NCBI GenBank assembly: GCA_023313575.1
Contig: JAJTTP010000005.1
Span: 1,984,001 to 2,048,000, forward strand
Direction: 5' to 3'
DNA from: Eutypella sp. D-1
Lineage: Eukaryota; Ascomycota; Sordariomycetes; Xylariales; Diatrypaceae
DNA: 64,000 bases
Positions within the stretch are counted from its first letter, which is position 1. Each line of letters begins with the position of its first letter. Shown here in pieces: positions 1 to 12,031 of the stretch. A model generated the notes under the pieces. The model made no database searches. It was not told where the DNA came from and saw nothing but the letters and a program-made list of their open reading frames with translations. The translations under genes and the position numbers were made by a program.

Positions 1-1002
1 TGGTAGCATCCTTCTCGACATCTTGGAGCTGCTGAATGTTGATAAAGTTATACCGAACCTGGGGGACGCTGGATTGGTCTTCGGCCTTCTCGATGGGTGT
101 ATCGCGTTCAAAGCTGATCTCGTAATCGTGGGCGAGGTTGGTGAACTGCTTCTTTGCGAGACTGACTCGGCAAGGGTTGCTGATATAGTAGACCTGGCCC
201 TCCTGTAAGACGTCGAAGAACTGGTCGACCTGTTCATTGAAAGCGGTGGCCTTGATCTCGCCGCTCTCGTCTAGCAGGTTCACGGAAAACAGCTTGCCTT
301 CGCCGGAAGCCTTGTGCCAGTATCGGATGTCGGACTTCTGGGATACCCGGGCCTTGATAGTCCACTTGTGGGTATAGGGAGAGAGGGCCTCAATAGCGTA
401 AATAGCCTTACTTCCATGGGGGTTGTTTGAGGGAGCACCCATGCGCGAAGACATAGGCTCGGTCTTAACGGGAGCGGATGATTCGGTCTTAGCACCATAG
501 AAGCCGGAGCCGCCGATGGTGGTATTGGCGACGGGGGGCTTTGCTTCGAAAGCCTGGGGTTCTCCAATGCGGTCGTGGGAGCCAAGTTCAGGGACGGCCT
601 CGAGGTCAAGAATGATGAGAATATTCTTACCCTTAACGGAGTTGGCCTGGTATGTTTTGATGCGAACGATACAGCCCCTCGTGAGTGAGTTGTCGTGAAT
701 GACATGATTTGCTTGGGTAGCCAACATGCACTGAACATAGTTGTTCAAGTCGCTCAAGACGATGCGGAATCGTTCAGGCTGACCACTACCGGGCTGTGCA
801 CCAAGAGGCTTGATTTGAAGGCATTGTAGGATGGGGACTGGGAAATGCTGGGGTGCGTTGTCGGGATCGTTGAATATGGCACTGAGAGGGGGGTGGGTGA
901 GAAGATTGTTTGTATAAAAGTTTTCTTTCTTTCTTTTTTTTGGAGGTTGACTTACCTTAGAGCACCTCGGGTGATGGCTTGTTCCGCGTCAGCGGCTGAC
1001 AT
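1..1002 (-). CDS. RFA1: Replication factor A (RPA) large subunit, 5' part, cut by the window edge
   Basis: This is the N-terminal ~309 residues of the 70-kDa subunit of replication protein A, the trimeric single-strand DNA-binding complex that acts in nuclear replication, repair and recombination. Exon 1 is 956-1002 and exon 2 runs from 881 to the window edge. The intron 882-955 has GTAAGT and CAG ends and closes in frame. The product opens MSAADAEQAITRGAL, followed by the N-terminal OB fold (RFRIVLSDLNNYVQCMLATQ, GCIVRIKTYQANSVKGKNIL). Next come a proline/serine linker and the start of DNA-binding domain A (IEALSPYTHKWTIKARVSQK, GKLFSVNLLDESGEIKATAF). These are signature stretches of the family. 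DBD-B and the zinc-bearing DBD-C lie outside the window. The ATG is the only one giving the conserved N-terminus. The gene is divergent to the hydrolase at 1772. Nothing looks broken. Confidence 0.95.
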
Positions 1003-1771
1003 GGTTGGTGTTCTTTTTTTTTTTTACGGGATATACGGAATATATGGAGATCCTATTACTCCAGTGATAGATTGATGCCCAGGTGGTGTACTTCGATTCG
1101 AGGTGGGAAGAAAGTGGTGATTTGATGTGGAATATTATTTTTCTGACTATGTCGGGTATGCCTTTATCCTGGAAGTTGTAAAGGTGTAGAAAGAAGTTGT
1201 AAAAGTGTAGTGGGAAATGTAGTGGGAGTAGAGATGTGTAGCTCCTCCCTACTTGATTCTTACTTCCAGGTTAGGCAGTGTAAAGTGCGTGCGACACGGG
1301 AAAACGCGTTAATGAGCTAGAAATGTCGCGTCTAATAGTTAAAGTGGCAAGGCAGGACAAGGCAGCAGCAGCTACCCTAGACAATAGTCCAGCGCGGGGC
1401 AGGCAGGCAGGGCAGGCAGCTGTATGGTGTATGTGGATATCTACCTGATAAGCAGATAAGGCCGGATAGGTACCTAGGTAGGTAATAAGTGCTGAATACG
1501 TCACCCCGCCAAATAGCTCACCTACCTTAAGTAAATACCTACCTAGGGTAGGTACACTTACATCGTCTAGAAGGGTTGTGTTTATGCCTACCGCCTTGCC
1601 GCCTAGCCTTTGTAGGATTCCATCCACATACTCATCATATCCCATCCCATATCCCTAACACTAACTTCTTTCAAAACACCACCAATCGTGATTCTTGGGT
1701 AACATTCAATAGTGGACTGAATTCGGATAGCTGTACCAAGTAGTAATACTACCTACCCATTAAACATCATC
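1003..1771. other. Divergent intergenic region between RFA1 and the dienelactone hydrolase
   Basis: No gene is supported here. The region holds an 11-12 T run at about 1014-1024, next to the RFA1 start. Two clusters of TACCTAGGTAGG-type palindromic repeat lie at about 1467-1485 and 1525-1556. It should carry both promoters. An open frame at 1271-1645 (minus) has low-complexity composition and no family resemblance. Confidence 0.6.
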
Positions 1772-3077
1772 ATGACAGACACAGATCTCGCAACGAAAGC
1801 TCCGGAGAGCGATGCTCAGGAGAATTCCCCCATCCCGGGGGATACACCCGCCCAGACTGGCCCTACTATGGGCGAGCATTGCACTACCGATAGGCCGACC
1901 CGTATGTAAATCTCCTTACTGTTTATGCACTTACCTGCACATATTTTGGCTGTGGCTGTCTCCCCTGCTAACACCTTAGATCTCCAGCTGCCGGCGAAGC
2001 GCCGAAGGGCGAGATAAGGAAGCTCGGTGGTATCGATGTACGTCTCTACTTACCTATGCAATGCCATGAACCCAGCACCCCAGCAACCCCCCCCCCCCCC
2101 CCCCAGCATTAGAGCTCCAACTTAAGCAACTAACCCCCCCCCCTGACACTTAGACCTACCTCTCTAAACCCGCCTCGTACCCTTCCAATCCCTCCAAGCT
2201 CCTGCTCCTCCTGACCGGCGGCACCGGTCTCAAGTCCGCCAACAACCAGATCCAAGCCGACAAGTTCGCCGACGAGGGCTATGTGGTAGTGATGCCCGAT
2301 CTGTTCGAGGGTGACCCGGCACCAAACTCCGCCGATGCAAAGGTTCCGGAGGCCGAGTCATCGGAGGGCGGCAGCGGCGGTGGCAGTGCCAGCAGCTTCT
2401 TAGACGTCTTTAAATTTAAAGTGGCTGAGACGGCCAAGTCTTTCATGATCGATATGTGGTTGGCGCGGCATACCGAGGAGCGGGTGTGGCCGATTCTCGA
2501 GAAGGTCCTGCACGCGGCTCAGGGAGAATTCGCCGATGCTGTGGGAAACGGTGGCGGCGTCTACGCGGTCGGCTACTGCTTTGGTGCCCGGTACATCCTG
2601 CTGCTCGCCGGCGAGCGGCCCGCCAACCCGCCGCAGTCTGGCTGGTCCGGCGCCCAGGCACCGGCCGATGAAGAAAGTGCTCAGGTGAAGACCAAGGGGC
2701 CCTATATCAAGGCCGGTGCCCTTGCCCACGCCACCCTCGTCTCGCCCGACGACTTCCACAACCTCAAGGTGCCCCTCAGCTTTGTCTGCGTCGAGAGCGA
2801 CCCCCTCTTCCCCGACGAGGTCCGCACCGCCGGCGAGGACATCATGTCCAAGGAGGGACTGGAGCACGAGGTGCAGGTCTACCCGGGTGTCCCACACGGT
2901 AAGTCGAAGATCATTTGATCTGATCTGTGTGCATGTAATACTGGAGACAGCCAGCGCTGACGAGTACATACGACGTAATTAGGCTTTGGCGTCATCGGCC
3001 ACTACGATGACCCGAATATCAAGGAGGCGCAAGCTACGGCCTACGAGCAGATGTTGAAGTGGATTCAGGAACACTAG
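1772..3077 (+). CDS. Dienelactone hydrolase family protein
   Basis: This is an alpha/beta-hydrolase of the dienelactone hydrolase (carboxymethylenebutenolidase) family, probably cytosolic. In fungi such enzymes hydrolyse lactones or esters from aromatic breakdown, but the substrate cannot be told here. I join four exons, 1772-1901, 1988-2037, 2154-2898 and 2983-3077, giving 339 residues. The first join uses the acceptor ending at 1987, because the earlier AG leads to a stop. Visible parts are the family N-terminal segment GEIRKLGGIDTYLSKP, the nucleophile elbow GYCFGAR (Cys202), an acid in VESDPLF (Asp276) and the catalytic His308 in VPHGFGVIGHYDD, so the Cys-Asp-His triad is complete. A Gly/Ser-rich insert near residue 115 is unusual but low-complexity. 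Intron 2 contains an 18-C run. The gene converges on the MDR gene at 3365. Confidence 0.9.
2087..2104 (+). repeat. C18 homopolymer in intron 2
   Basis: An uninterrupted run of about 18 C lies inside the second intron of the dienelactone hydrolase gene, followed by a second C-rich stretch near 2134-2142. It could be polymorphic or a sequencing-error hotspot. Confidence 0.85.
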
Positions 3078-3364
3078 ATGGCGAGGTGGCAAGTAAGCCG
3101 GTTCAGTGCTTTGATTCAGGCAGGCAGGAAGGCGTTTATGCGGTTTATCAATTACGTGGCACAACGTTAGGGAATATTCATGACCCACGATCCATTTGCA
3201 TAGAAACACTGCGTAGAGCATTGCGTAGAGTACAAAGGGGTCCTTAAATGACTGATGAATGACTACCGGAATGTGTGATCACGACTTGAAGGAGATATAC
3301 GCTATGATATGCTGTCCCTCGTCCCGAAACTCGCACACGCATTACACACATATCTAGATTTTAT

Positions 3365-4596
3365 CTAATCAACAGTACACACGATCTTCCCCTTCGTCGT
3401 GTTGCCCTCCAGCAGCTGATGCGCTCTCACGATCTCCTCCATAGGCAGCACGGTATCGACGAAGACCTTGAGGCGCCCGCTCTCGAAATCCGGGAGGTAC
3501 TCGGCGAGGCGGTCGCGCAGCGCGCGCTGGTACGCGAGGTCGCGGCTGCGCAGGGTGCTGCCCTCGATGCGGACGCGCTTGTAGAGCAAGGGTCCGATGT
3601 CGACGTCGTCGGGCAGAACGGCGCCGCCCAGGAGGCCGAGGACGACCCAGCGGGCGTCGCGCGCCGCCGCCGCGAGGTTGCGCGAAAAGTACGCGGCCCC
3701 GACGAAATCGACGATCAGGTCCACGCCGCGCCCGCCCGTCGCCTCCCGCACCGCCTCGTCCCAAGCGGTCGTCGTCCGGTAGTTGAACGCGCGCGTCGCG
3801 CCCAGCTCCTGCTCCACGAAGGCGCATTTCGCGTCGCTGCCGCATGTCGCGTAGACCGCGCCCGCGCCCGCCCGCCGGCTCAGCTGGATCCCTGCGATGC
3901 TGACGCCGCTGGCGCCCGCGTGCCAGAGGACCGACGACGACGACGCCGCCGCCTCCTTCTTCTTCCCGTCGCCGAACTCCCCGATCACGTGCAGCGCTTG
4001 CGTAGCCGTCATCCAGGTCTCGGGGATGGCGGCGGCCTGTTCCCAGGAGAGCGCCGCGGGCTTGTGCAGCAGCATCGCCGTCGCCACCGCGACGTACTGT
4101 GCGTAGGCGCCGCCGTACGCGAGACCGAATACGGAATCGCCGGGCGCGAAGGAGCCGTCTGCGTCTGGGCCGAGCGCCTCCACTGTCCCGCTGAACTCTA
4201 CCCCCAGCGTCGACGGCGCCTGCGGTGGCACCGGGTAGTGCCCTTCGCGCTGGATCAGGTCCATGCGGTTGAGCCCGAACGCCCGGACGCGGACGAGCGC
4301 CTCGCCCGGCCCTGGCGTCGGTTTCGCTGTCGCTGTGTTGATGAAGAGCGCTGTCGCGGGCCCGCGACCGTCCTTGATGTCTGAGGGAGGGGAGAGGGGG
4401 GACTCCCGCGTTAGTCCTGGTAGATGGTATGGGGAGAGCCAACCCCTAGCAGCACGATGGCTTTTTTCGAAGATGCGGTGTTTTGGGGATTCGTTGCTAT
4501 TCCATCGCGAGAGCATGCGCTGATAGCCGTGGAGGGGGCATGGGGTTAGGAGGGGTTTTGGCTAAGCTTACCAACGGCTTTCATAGTATCGCCCAT
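3365..4596 (-). CDS. Zinc-independent MDR oxidoreductase (quinone-reductase-like)
   Basis: This is a medium-chain dehydrogenase/reductase of the NADPH:quinone oxidoreductase type, related to zeta-crystallin and TP53I3/PIG3-like enzymes. It should reduce quinones or enones with NADPH in the cytosol. Exon 1 is 4572-4596 and exon 2 is 3365-4380, giving 346 residues. The intron has GTAAGC and CAG ends, and the join MGDTMKAVDIKDGRGPA restores the usual start of the family. The 383-residue open frame that reads through the intron is therefore not the protein. The catalytic domain has FGLNRMDLIQREGHYPVPP and GVEFSGTVEALG. The Rossmann part has VLWHAGASGVSIAGIQLSRR followed by GGRGVDLIVDFVGAAYF. I see no catalytic-zinc Cys/His pattern. 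GC content is very high, which explains the many shadow frames. The gene is tail-to-tail with the hydrolase, about 290 bp away. Confidence 0.92.
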
Positions 4597-7500
4597 ATTG
4601 GCTCCAAGGTAATTAACAGTATTTAGCCCTATAACAAAGCCCGGTCGGAGTTAGGAGTCGATGGTCGTAACAAGAAGATATTTCGATTCTGGAACTGTGT
4701 TCTGCTCTACGTATTTGCTGGTGTGGGCAATTCTGACGAAATGGATTTTGTTCTTATTGCATAGGTAGGTATGTACACGAGCCGTCCGTTGCGGGCTTGC
4801 AATGGGATGTTAAACCATATAATGACATCAAGTTCGGCGCACATGCAGACGTAGCACGCCATCGGCCGGCGGTTGTTGGCTCCACTGTAGGTAGCGGGTA
4901 GCGGGTAAAAAGAACACCATCGTTTACCGTTGACTACATCGATGATCGATGTCAACCGAATCATCGTGGTCCTTTGTCTCTGAATTTATGTATGGGCATC
5001 GATTACTTCGAAGGTAGTCGGGACCAATGTCTCTTCCCATGTTTGCTGCAGCACCTCGAAGTTCAAGATCATTCGGCCAAGCACACGGTCGACAGCAACG
5101 GATTTCGGGTTTCGGAGTCGGTCGACTGCTATTATTCCCGGTCCCAAGGACGAGACTGTGGATAGCTTCGTGGGTGCGAGGTTTGCGTAGGAAGGACGAG
5201 CTTTGGCGTGAAGCACATTCAACGGCTAGACGTGTCAATAAAACCAATAACAGACATCGCACTGTCACGACGAGACACCATCAGGACGCAATATGACAAG
5301 TGAACCTCTTTGAGATGGCCATGTGCTCAATATGGGAATGTTTTCGACACAGGCTCTTTTCCTACATCGAGCAGAGTCTTTCCGTTGTCAAGTACTAGAC
5401 GCCCCCATCGGCCGCGAAGAGACACTATGGAAAGCAATCATGGATGAATGAATTCATAGACGATTGAAGCCTCCACTGGCTGGGCCAACCGTTCGATTCA
5501 GCTTAGGTTTGATGCAAACGTCGTCAAAACAAAGCAACACTGCAAATTAATGGCGAAGCTAATGTCACATTGGCAAATTCAAGAGTAGGCCATGGAAAGC
5601 GTTATCGATAATTTGGACGTCGGACTCGCTCGGTCGCTTGGTCGCTCCGCCGGGTAGGTCAACACGCTCAAAGTCTTGCTGACATCACCAATGGCCATAT
5701 CATTCGCGTATAGACCTGATATTGATGTAAGTTGCAGCTGCCGGCCATCACAATAGAGATCGACGGTGTGAACGGGAAATTCGAAGAGGGATTGGTGGTG
5801 TTCGCCTAGGGCACATTGATCACTATATCGTTTGGCATGAGAGAACAGGTTACTGCTTCCAGATAGGGGACTCCGAGAAAGAACACCGCTACGTTGTAGG
5901 TATCCCACGGGTCCAGGTCGACACGATCGAAACACGAAACCGCGTGAGGGCACGCGGTTCGCGTGTGCCCGCGATAAGTCAATCATTATATACGACAGTC
6001 GAGTAGGCTCCCGGCAGATGGCAGTTAACCACAGAGCCCTTAATGAGCACTTTCCAGGGTGTGTGATCTTTGCTGACGCCCCCAGCCGACATTGTTATTA
6101 GCTGATGAGACGATGGCTGGATGGCCATTATCACAGTGCCGGCTGATACATACCCACGTAGGATAGCAACCGTGGAAATTAAACGTTGCCATGTAATGCA
6201 TGTTACCTGCCGGATCTGACCAGTCAGAGCGGCCCGGGAGGCTGGGACGGCTTCCGCGCAGTCGGTGAGCTGACTCTTTCGTCCGAGATTCCCAGGGTCC
6301 CCCCTAATTCGAATAGGGGTCGGTGTTCAATTTTCTCTCCCACATGCTAACCACCTGCATATGCTGGTGATAAGATGAGCCAGGCGGTGGCTACCTGAGT
6401 CTATCGACGCTGCGGGTTCGAACGGGGTAAGTTATTAATAAAATACGCGCATCTTGCTTGAGACACCGAGCGTGATAAGGAGTCTATAGGCATTTCGGAG
6501 AAGACCCGAGAAAGTGTTAGCTAGAGCTTCTAGCCGAATGTTCAGCAGCACACTAGGTAGAATCCAGATATGGATCACATGTTTACGGGGTCAGTTATTT
6601 TGGCGAACGGCAGAGAGGAGCGAACCAATGTCTATATCAAGTTTATCGACGCGTAAATCATCTGCCAAACTGCTATACTATCGTACCCCATATCTATGAT
6701 TAAAGAGCTTAATTCCCTCCACAAGAGACAGGGCTCGCACGAGGCCTATCACTGCGGTGAGACTATTTAGACGCTTTGATAGCCTAAAAGGGCTGAGAGG
6801 GACAGTGATGGGCTTGGGATCAGCATAAAGCGCCGTTGATCGTATGCAGATAGATCCACAGGTTCCAGATTCCAGATTCAGACGGCACCGGGGGGGCCTG
6901 GGCGGTCTTGGGGTCCAGATTCCCATTTGCATTGAAAAAGGCGAGATTACCGGCTGCAAGAAGGGACATTATGAGATACGAGACCTAGCGATGCCGAAAC
7001 AGGAGCAGCCAGCCGGAAACATAATGCCAACGGCCTTAGCCTGGAGTAATCATCACGTAAAAGCTATATGACTCCAGGCTTATCGTGCCCACACGCCCTT
7101 TAATCCAGAATTCTTGGTGCATCGTAGGAGTGAATTACCCTGGTATCGACAGAGTCCATGGATATGCTTGACAGCCCAAGGAATTATCTCCACAGGAGAT
7201 CGATCGATAGGCCTTCCTTAAAAGCCCATTGCACGCCAGCCCGTTAGCGCTGTATTTAGTTATCATTAGACAGATCCTGTCCGTATTACTATGTGATGCT
7301 TATTTCGATACACCCGAGGAAAGAATCCTAAAGAAGAGTAATAAAGGGGGGTCGATAAGTCACGGATAAACCCCAGGTTGGATGGCAGGATAGGCAGTTC
7401 TATGTATGTAGTATCAGCCAGGGCGGCCACTTTTCATTAATGACAAAAGCCACTGCCGCTTTGCAATCACATCTCGATCCAATCAGCACAGGCCTATTAT

Positions 7501-9610
7501 ATCGTTCCGATGGAAGTGTTGGAGCTGACGGACCGTGGGAGCGGCTTGTATTGGTCGGGCTTGGGCCTCTTGGGAAGCTTTTGACTAGACTAGTGAGGGT
7601 AGACGATCGAATCACGATGAAATCTCTGCCAGCTCAAGCTCTTTGGTGGTGTTGGCCCACACACGCCCTATCCACGGGCCCTTCGATTGCAAGATGGTTC
7701 CTGCATCAGCGCGATCTCGTTCCTGCATTCTTTGCAGATGTCCAACACTGGATGATGATGCAAACTTGGCCACCCACACGATCTACCTTTGTCGATTGCC
7801 TTTGTGAGGCGGGGGCTCTAGCTCAGAGACATACATTGAAAGTATCTTATAGCAGCGATAAACCCAACTCTTCATTCTCCATAAGGCTGTAGTAGATAGT
7901 TCGAGAATCCGAGCAATCAGGAGTCCTCCAAGGGTACCCGACCTTAGCTGTTTGACTGGGAGTAAGGGAGCTCCCATATTAGCGGATCTGGCCGTAAACA
8001 TGTCGTTTCACCGGCGATGGCAAAGGTACTAGCGGTAGCAGATGGTAAGCTCTAATAAAATATCGTATTAAATCAATAGCTACATGAATCATGGTAATGC
8101 CAGCCACATTTACAGAGGCAATAGCCACACGGAGATGGCGAATCGTACGGACTGGACGGACTACACACATACAATAACAAGCAGGTGTGTTGCAGATCAG
8201 TCCTATTGTTAGCAGCGGCTAATTCGCTCCGTCATCTTAGAAGAAATATTAAAGTTTTTCAAGGTCGCGACCGGTGGGCTTATGCCCGAAATACCCTCAC
8301 AGAAGTCAGAAAGCAACCAGATAACGCAGGGGAAGAAGAATAAGGAAGAGGGCACACCGCGGTGCTTACGACCCTGGGATCTGCCAAGAATAGCCAAGGT
8401 CAGCCAAGAACGCCAAGTGGCATGCCAATTTCCACAGAAAAAAACAGAAAAGAGCCGGGCTATTAAATATCCTTGTTAATTAGTACGCATGGATGTCGCT
8501 GTTCCTTGCAGTAGTCCGCTCAGCGAGATCCTAGTTGGTGCGGTCGATTTTTTCCAAAGCGCGGTCCAGTAGCGATAGCAGCACAGGGAGCAGGTTCGTA
8601 TCCTGCTAAAAACACGACGGCGCCGATATGGTCCAGATCATGTACTCTCGACGGGCTCAGTAGGCCAACGCGCCGTATCTGGCACAAGTTCCCGGAACTT
8701 ATACACTTGGGATAACCGGGTCCGCGAGCTATCAAGTCTAGGCTTGGGCCAGCAATATTAGACCGTCGACGGCTCACCCCTTTTCGGAAGACCGCTGTTC
8801 CAGTACCCATATTATCCCCTTTTCGGGGGCGAGTCCGCGCAACATAGGAGCATGCCTGCAGGGCTATTTCCATGCTCACTGGCTTGTCTCCAGTCGGACA
8901 CCCCCAAGCAGCCCCATCCCCTGGTCACCCTTCTTACTTTCTACTGACCGTATCTGTGTGTTTACTAACTAGTAAGGACATACATACACACCTAACCAGG
9001 TTATCAATCCACAATTTATGAGAGGTTTAGCAGCTGCCGCCATGTGTGATTTGGCCGCAAGCGAAATAACCAATGTTGAAAAGGGAGCAAAGTCGAACTA
9101 TAGGTTCTTCCCATCTCCGAGATGAGCGACTGAACGAAGACAGGTTGACAGGGTTTGCGACGCACTAACCTGGCCTGTCCAATGAGTCGTCAGCAGAAGA
9201 CCAGAAGAGATGGACAGGTTCCACCCCCTAAGCACATAGCACCCTGCTGCTCATCAGTGCCCATGGATCATAGAGATGGATAGTAGACAGCGATATGTGT
9301 GTGTGCGGTAGAGACGCAGAGACGGTCGACTATGTATGTACCAGTAAGACGAGGCGAGCTACAAAGAAAGACGATGAGAGGCTGTTGAAAACTCATCAGT
9401 TGCTAGTGTCGTTGCATCGGTAGCCACACCCTAACTACAACTAGACAACCATGTCCATGATCCTGGCGCTCCTCATCCCCTAACCTAACCCTACCCCTGA
9501 GAGGCTAGTGCAAGGTCCGGATGTCTTGTCTCCCCAATCGCGCCGCCACCCACCCCCCCGGCCCAGAGATACTCGCGGAAAACCCACATCCCCCAGGCCG
9601 TCCATCTCGG
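4597..9610. other. Gene-poor 5 kb stretch with possible decayed reading frames
   Basis: No complete gene is supported. Minus-strand frames at about 4986-5222 and 5579-5986 have mixed, protein-like composition but start at TTG or have no partner. A minus-strand frame at 7622-8001 is interrupted by one TAG, and an antisense ATG frame covers 7440-7892. A minus frame at 8520-8879 is equally unplaced. A 19-bp near-perfect hairpin lies at about 6302-6320. I see no transposon ends, tRNA or long simple repeat. My reading is old, decayed sequence plus the promoter of the MDR gene. Confidence 0.5.
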
Positions 9611-9670
9611 TATATAAGGCGATCCGTCCAAGACTGACAATCCTTTTCCTCTTCTCTTTCTTTCCTCACC
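9611..9670 (+). promoter_or_regulatory. TATA box and CT-rich leader of the CCG-6-like gene
   Basis: TATATAAG at 9611-9618 is followed by a pyrimidine-rich stretch (about 9645-9670), roughly 200 bp before the ATG at 9814. This layout is common for highly expressed fungal structural genes. Assigned by sequence pattern only. Confidence 0.5.
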
Positions 9671-9813
9671 CACACATACTCTAATACAAACCCTGACTTT
9701 TCAGTCACATTCATTCGTTAATCTGCTTTTACAGCACTATACTTAATAATCCTCACCGACAAACAACCCGCTCTCCCTTACGAGTATCTTAATACAACAC
9801 CTAATCAGTCAAG

Positions 9814-10449
9814 ATGAAGACCTTCGCTGCTGCCCTCGCCCTCGCCGCTGGCGTCGCTGCCGGTTCCGGCTCTTACCCCATCGGCGGTAACGTGACCTAC
9901 ACCACTGAGGTCGTTACCTCGTACGAGACCTACTGCCCTGGTCCCACCACCCTGACCTACGGCACTGCTACCTACACTGTCTCTGAGGTTAGTGATTCCA
10001 AAATCCGTTAACAAATGATCCAAAGACGCTAACCATCAATACACAGCCTACCACCATCACCATCACTGACTGCCCGGGCGGCTGCACCGTCAGCAAGCCC
10101 ATCTACACTACCTCGTCAGTCATCTGCAACTCCTGGTAAGAGTGGAGGATGGTTCTTGAGGACTTCGACTTGCTAACTTTCTCTCAATAGTGCTCCCCCG
10201 GCTGAGACTCCCGTCTACCCCACTGAGACTCCTGTCTACCCGACTGCTGTCCCTCCCCCCAACAACTACCCCAACACCACCGCTGAGCAGCCCACTCCCA
10301 TCTACCCCACTGGCGGTGTCACTCCCGTCCCCACGGAGCCGGGCACTGAGCCCTCGCAGCCCCCTGCGATCCCCACCGCTGGTGCCGCTAAGGCCGCTGC
10401 CCTCTCCGGCGCCGGTCTCCTCGGTGCTCTCGCCGTCCTGGCTCTGTAA
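9814..10449 (+). CDS. Small secreted, GPI-type cell wall protein (CCG-6-like)
   Basis: This is a 173-residue secreted protein resembling Neurospora clock-controlled protein 6 and related cell-wall proteins of unknown biochemical role. Exons are 9814-9987, 10047-10135 and 10191-10449, all with GT-AG introns that close in frame. A signal peptide is clear (MKTFAAALALAAGVAAGSGS). Next comes the family core with NVTYTTEVVTSYETYCPGP, TYTVSEPTTITITDCPG and SKPIYTTSSVICNSC, which has four or more cysteines. A Pro/Thr-rich stalk with a repeated ETPVYPT motif follows. The C-terminus is small residues plus a hydrophobic tail (GAAKAAALSGAGLLGALAVLAL), as expected for a GPI anchor. Codon use is strongly biased to C-ending codons, which suggests high expression, and a TATA box lies upstream. 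The likely location is the cell wall or outer plasma membrane. Confidence 0.88.
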
Positions 10450-12031
10450 ATCAACCTACCTGGTTAAAGCATTCACGTCTATGACCCTACGATTCTCATT
10501 TGTTCGATATTTATAATACCCGGGGATCGTGAGAAAGACACAGTCCTCATTTGGAAAGATTATTCATGACGAGAAGGCCAGGCTTGGAGTTTTATGGGCG
10601 GCGGGGGGCTATTTGGTATAGCTTGTGAGGTTAGACAACTTTCGGAGGTAAATTTTACGGAAATTCTGCATAGCACCATGGAGTCTCTTGATCTGGAATG
10701 ACGGCCACGCTCTGCAGGATTACTGATTCTTGTAATATTTGGTGTTCAACGGATACTCACACGCTACCACATACAACTCGCCACGGAGGATTATTCGATG
10801 TGTGCGGTCTATAAACGACGGTTGGAATGGTCCCTGGAGGTGGTCTCAGATCCCGGACACCCTCAGATTTGAGAAGCAAACCACCTTTTGACAATACAAT
10901 CCATTCAACCCTTCCAAATATCCGTCTCTTCGTTTCTGCGTGCTCCGTCGGTTACCCGGCCTAACTTGTACAAATTCAATCACAGGCTGCGCATCGGCAC
11001 TTGTATCATACTACTGACGGAGCCCGTGGACCCTTGTTTTTTCGCTGGATGTTTTATTGGCCTCTGGACAAAGGAAACCCAATGTTTTGCGAGCCTCAAT
11101 TCTCACCTTGTACCATAGATCTCAAGGCAAAGCAAGCATTGCCGCGAGACCAAGTTTTGGTCCGGCACCCCCTTCTATGCATATGATGTTCCGCAGCCTA
11201 TATCTACGTGAACTGAACGGCATTTGTAGTTGTAATTGTAGACAACAAGTTTTAACTCGCATGTATAAACCGCCGATGCAGATCCTTAGCTAACAACTTT
11301 TGTATGTACTCGGTTATAGATGGGGCCTCTGCCGACGATCATGCTCGCCCCGCTCGTTTGACAAGCTTAGCCTTCTTCCATAACCCGGGATTGTGTGCCC
11401 CTGACCCTGTGCGTCGGGCACAGGCATCGTAGAGTACAGTCGCACAGCAATTGCTTTACGCCCGACACCTACGCCGCGGTGGGCTGATTTCGTGTCTTGT
11501 CTGACCGCCGCCTGCTTCTTCATTACACCACCTGACAACTCAATGTCATTGCTTGCCAAGTTTGGCCCTTACTGCGGTCGAATCCTACCTTGCATAGGGG
11601 GCTGTTAATTTAATGGCAATAGTCCTCGTGACGTATAGAGTGTCGCATTATAGAGTTATCATAGGTCTATTTCTCTCCACGGCTAGACTTCAAGTCAGGC
11701 GTCGTCAATAAAACATCATTCGTTGTGAGCTCAGACCAGACAGGTATCGTGGTGCGGTTTTCCGAGTACAGTTTCGTAAGCGAACAATCAATCATACAGG
11801 AATACGAGGTCCCCGGCTCAGGTTCAGCCGTTTTCCGAAATGGCTGGTTATAGTATGTGGTTCGAATCGGCGATATGGGCGCCGAGACATGAGACATTAA
11901 AATCAGAGAACATGGCGCCACTTTTTTTCTAATCTGGGAGACATATAACTCATGGAAACAAATCCCCGAAACGAGACAGGCTGGTTGTGTGAATAGGTGT
12001 CTTATTACCAACCGGTAGTCCTCGTGTCCTC
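10450..12031. other. Intergenic region left of the MITE
   Basis: Nothing convincing. Open frames at 11314-11559 and 11667-12011 (minus) show no recognisable family, and their coding status cannot be judged by eye. The first part must include the 3' end of the CCG-6-like gene. Confidence 0.5.

Noticed and set aside
3419..4384. 321-codon plus-strand frame opposite the MDR gene
   Set aside because: It is an antisense shadow caused by high GC; its composition is Arg/Ala-rich and it has no family features.
4369..4516. 383-residue version of the MDR oxidoreductase starting inside the window's longest frame
   Set aside because: The extra N-terminus is intron sequence. Splicing to the exon at 4572-4596 restores the conserved start.
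6302..6320. Short near-perfect hairpin around ATTCGAA
   Set aside because: It looked like a tRNA T-arm, but the stem pairing does not fit, and nothing else of a tRNA is present.
8541..8620. tRNA-like T-arm (GCAGG-TTCGTAT-CCTGC)
   Set aside because: The loop lacks the conserved A, and there is no matching acceptor stem or A-box.
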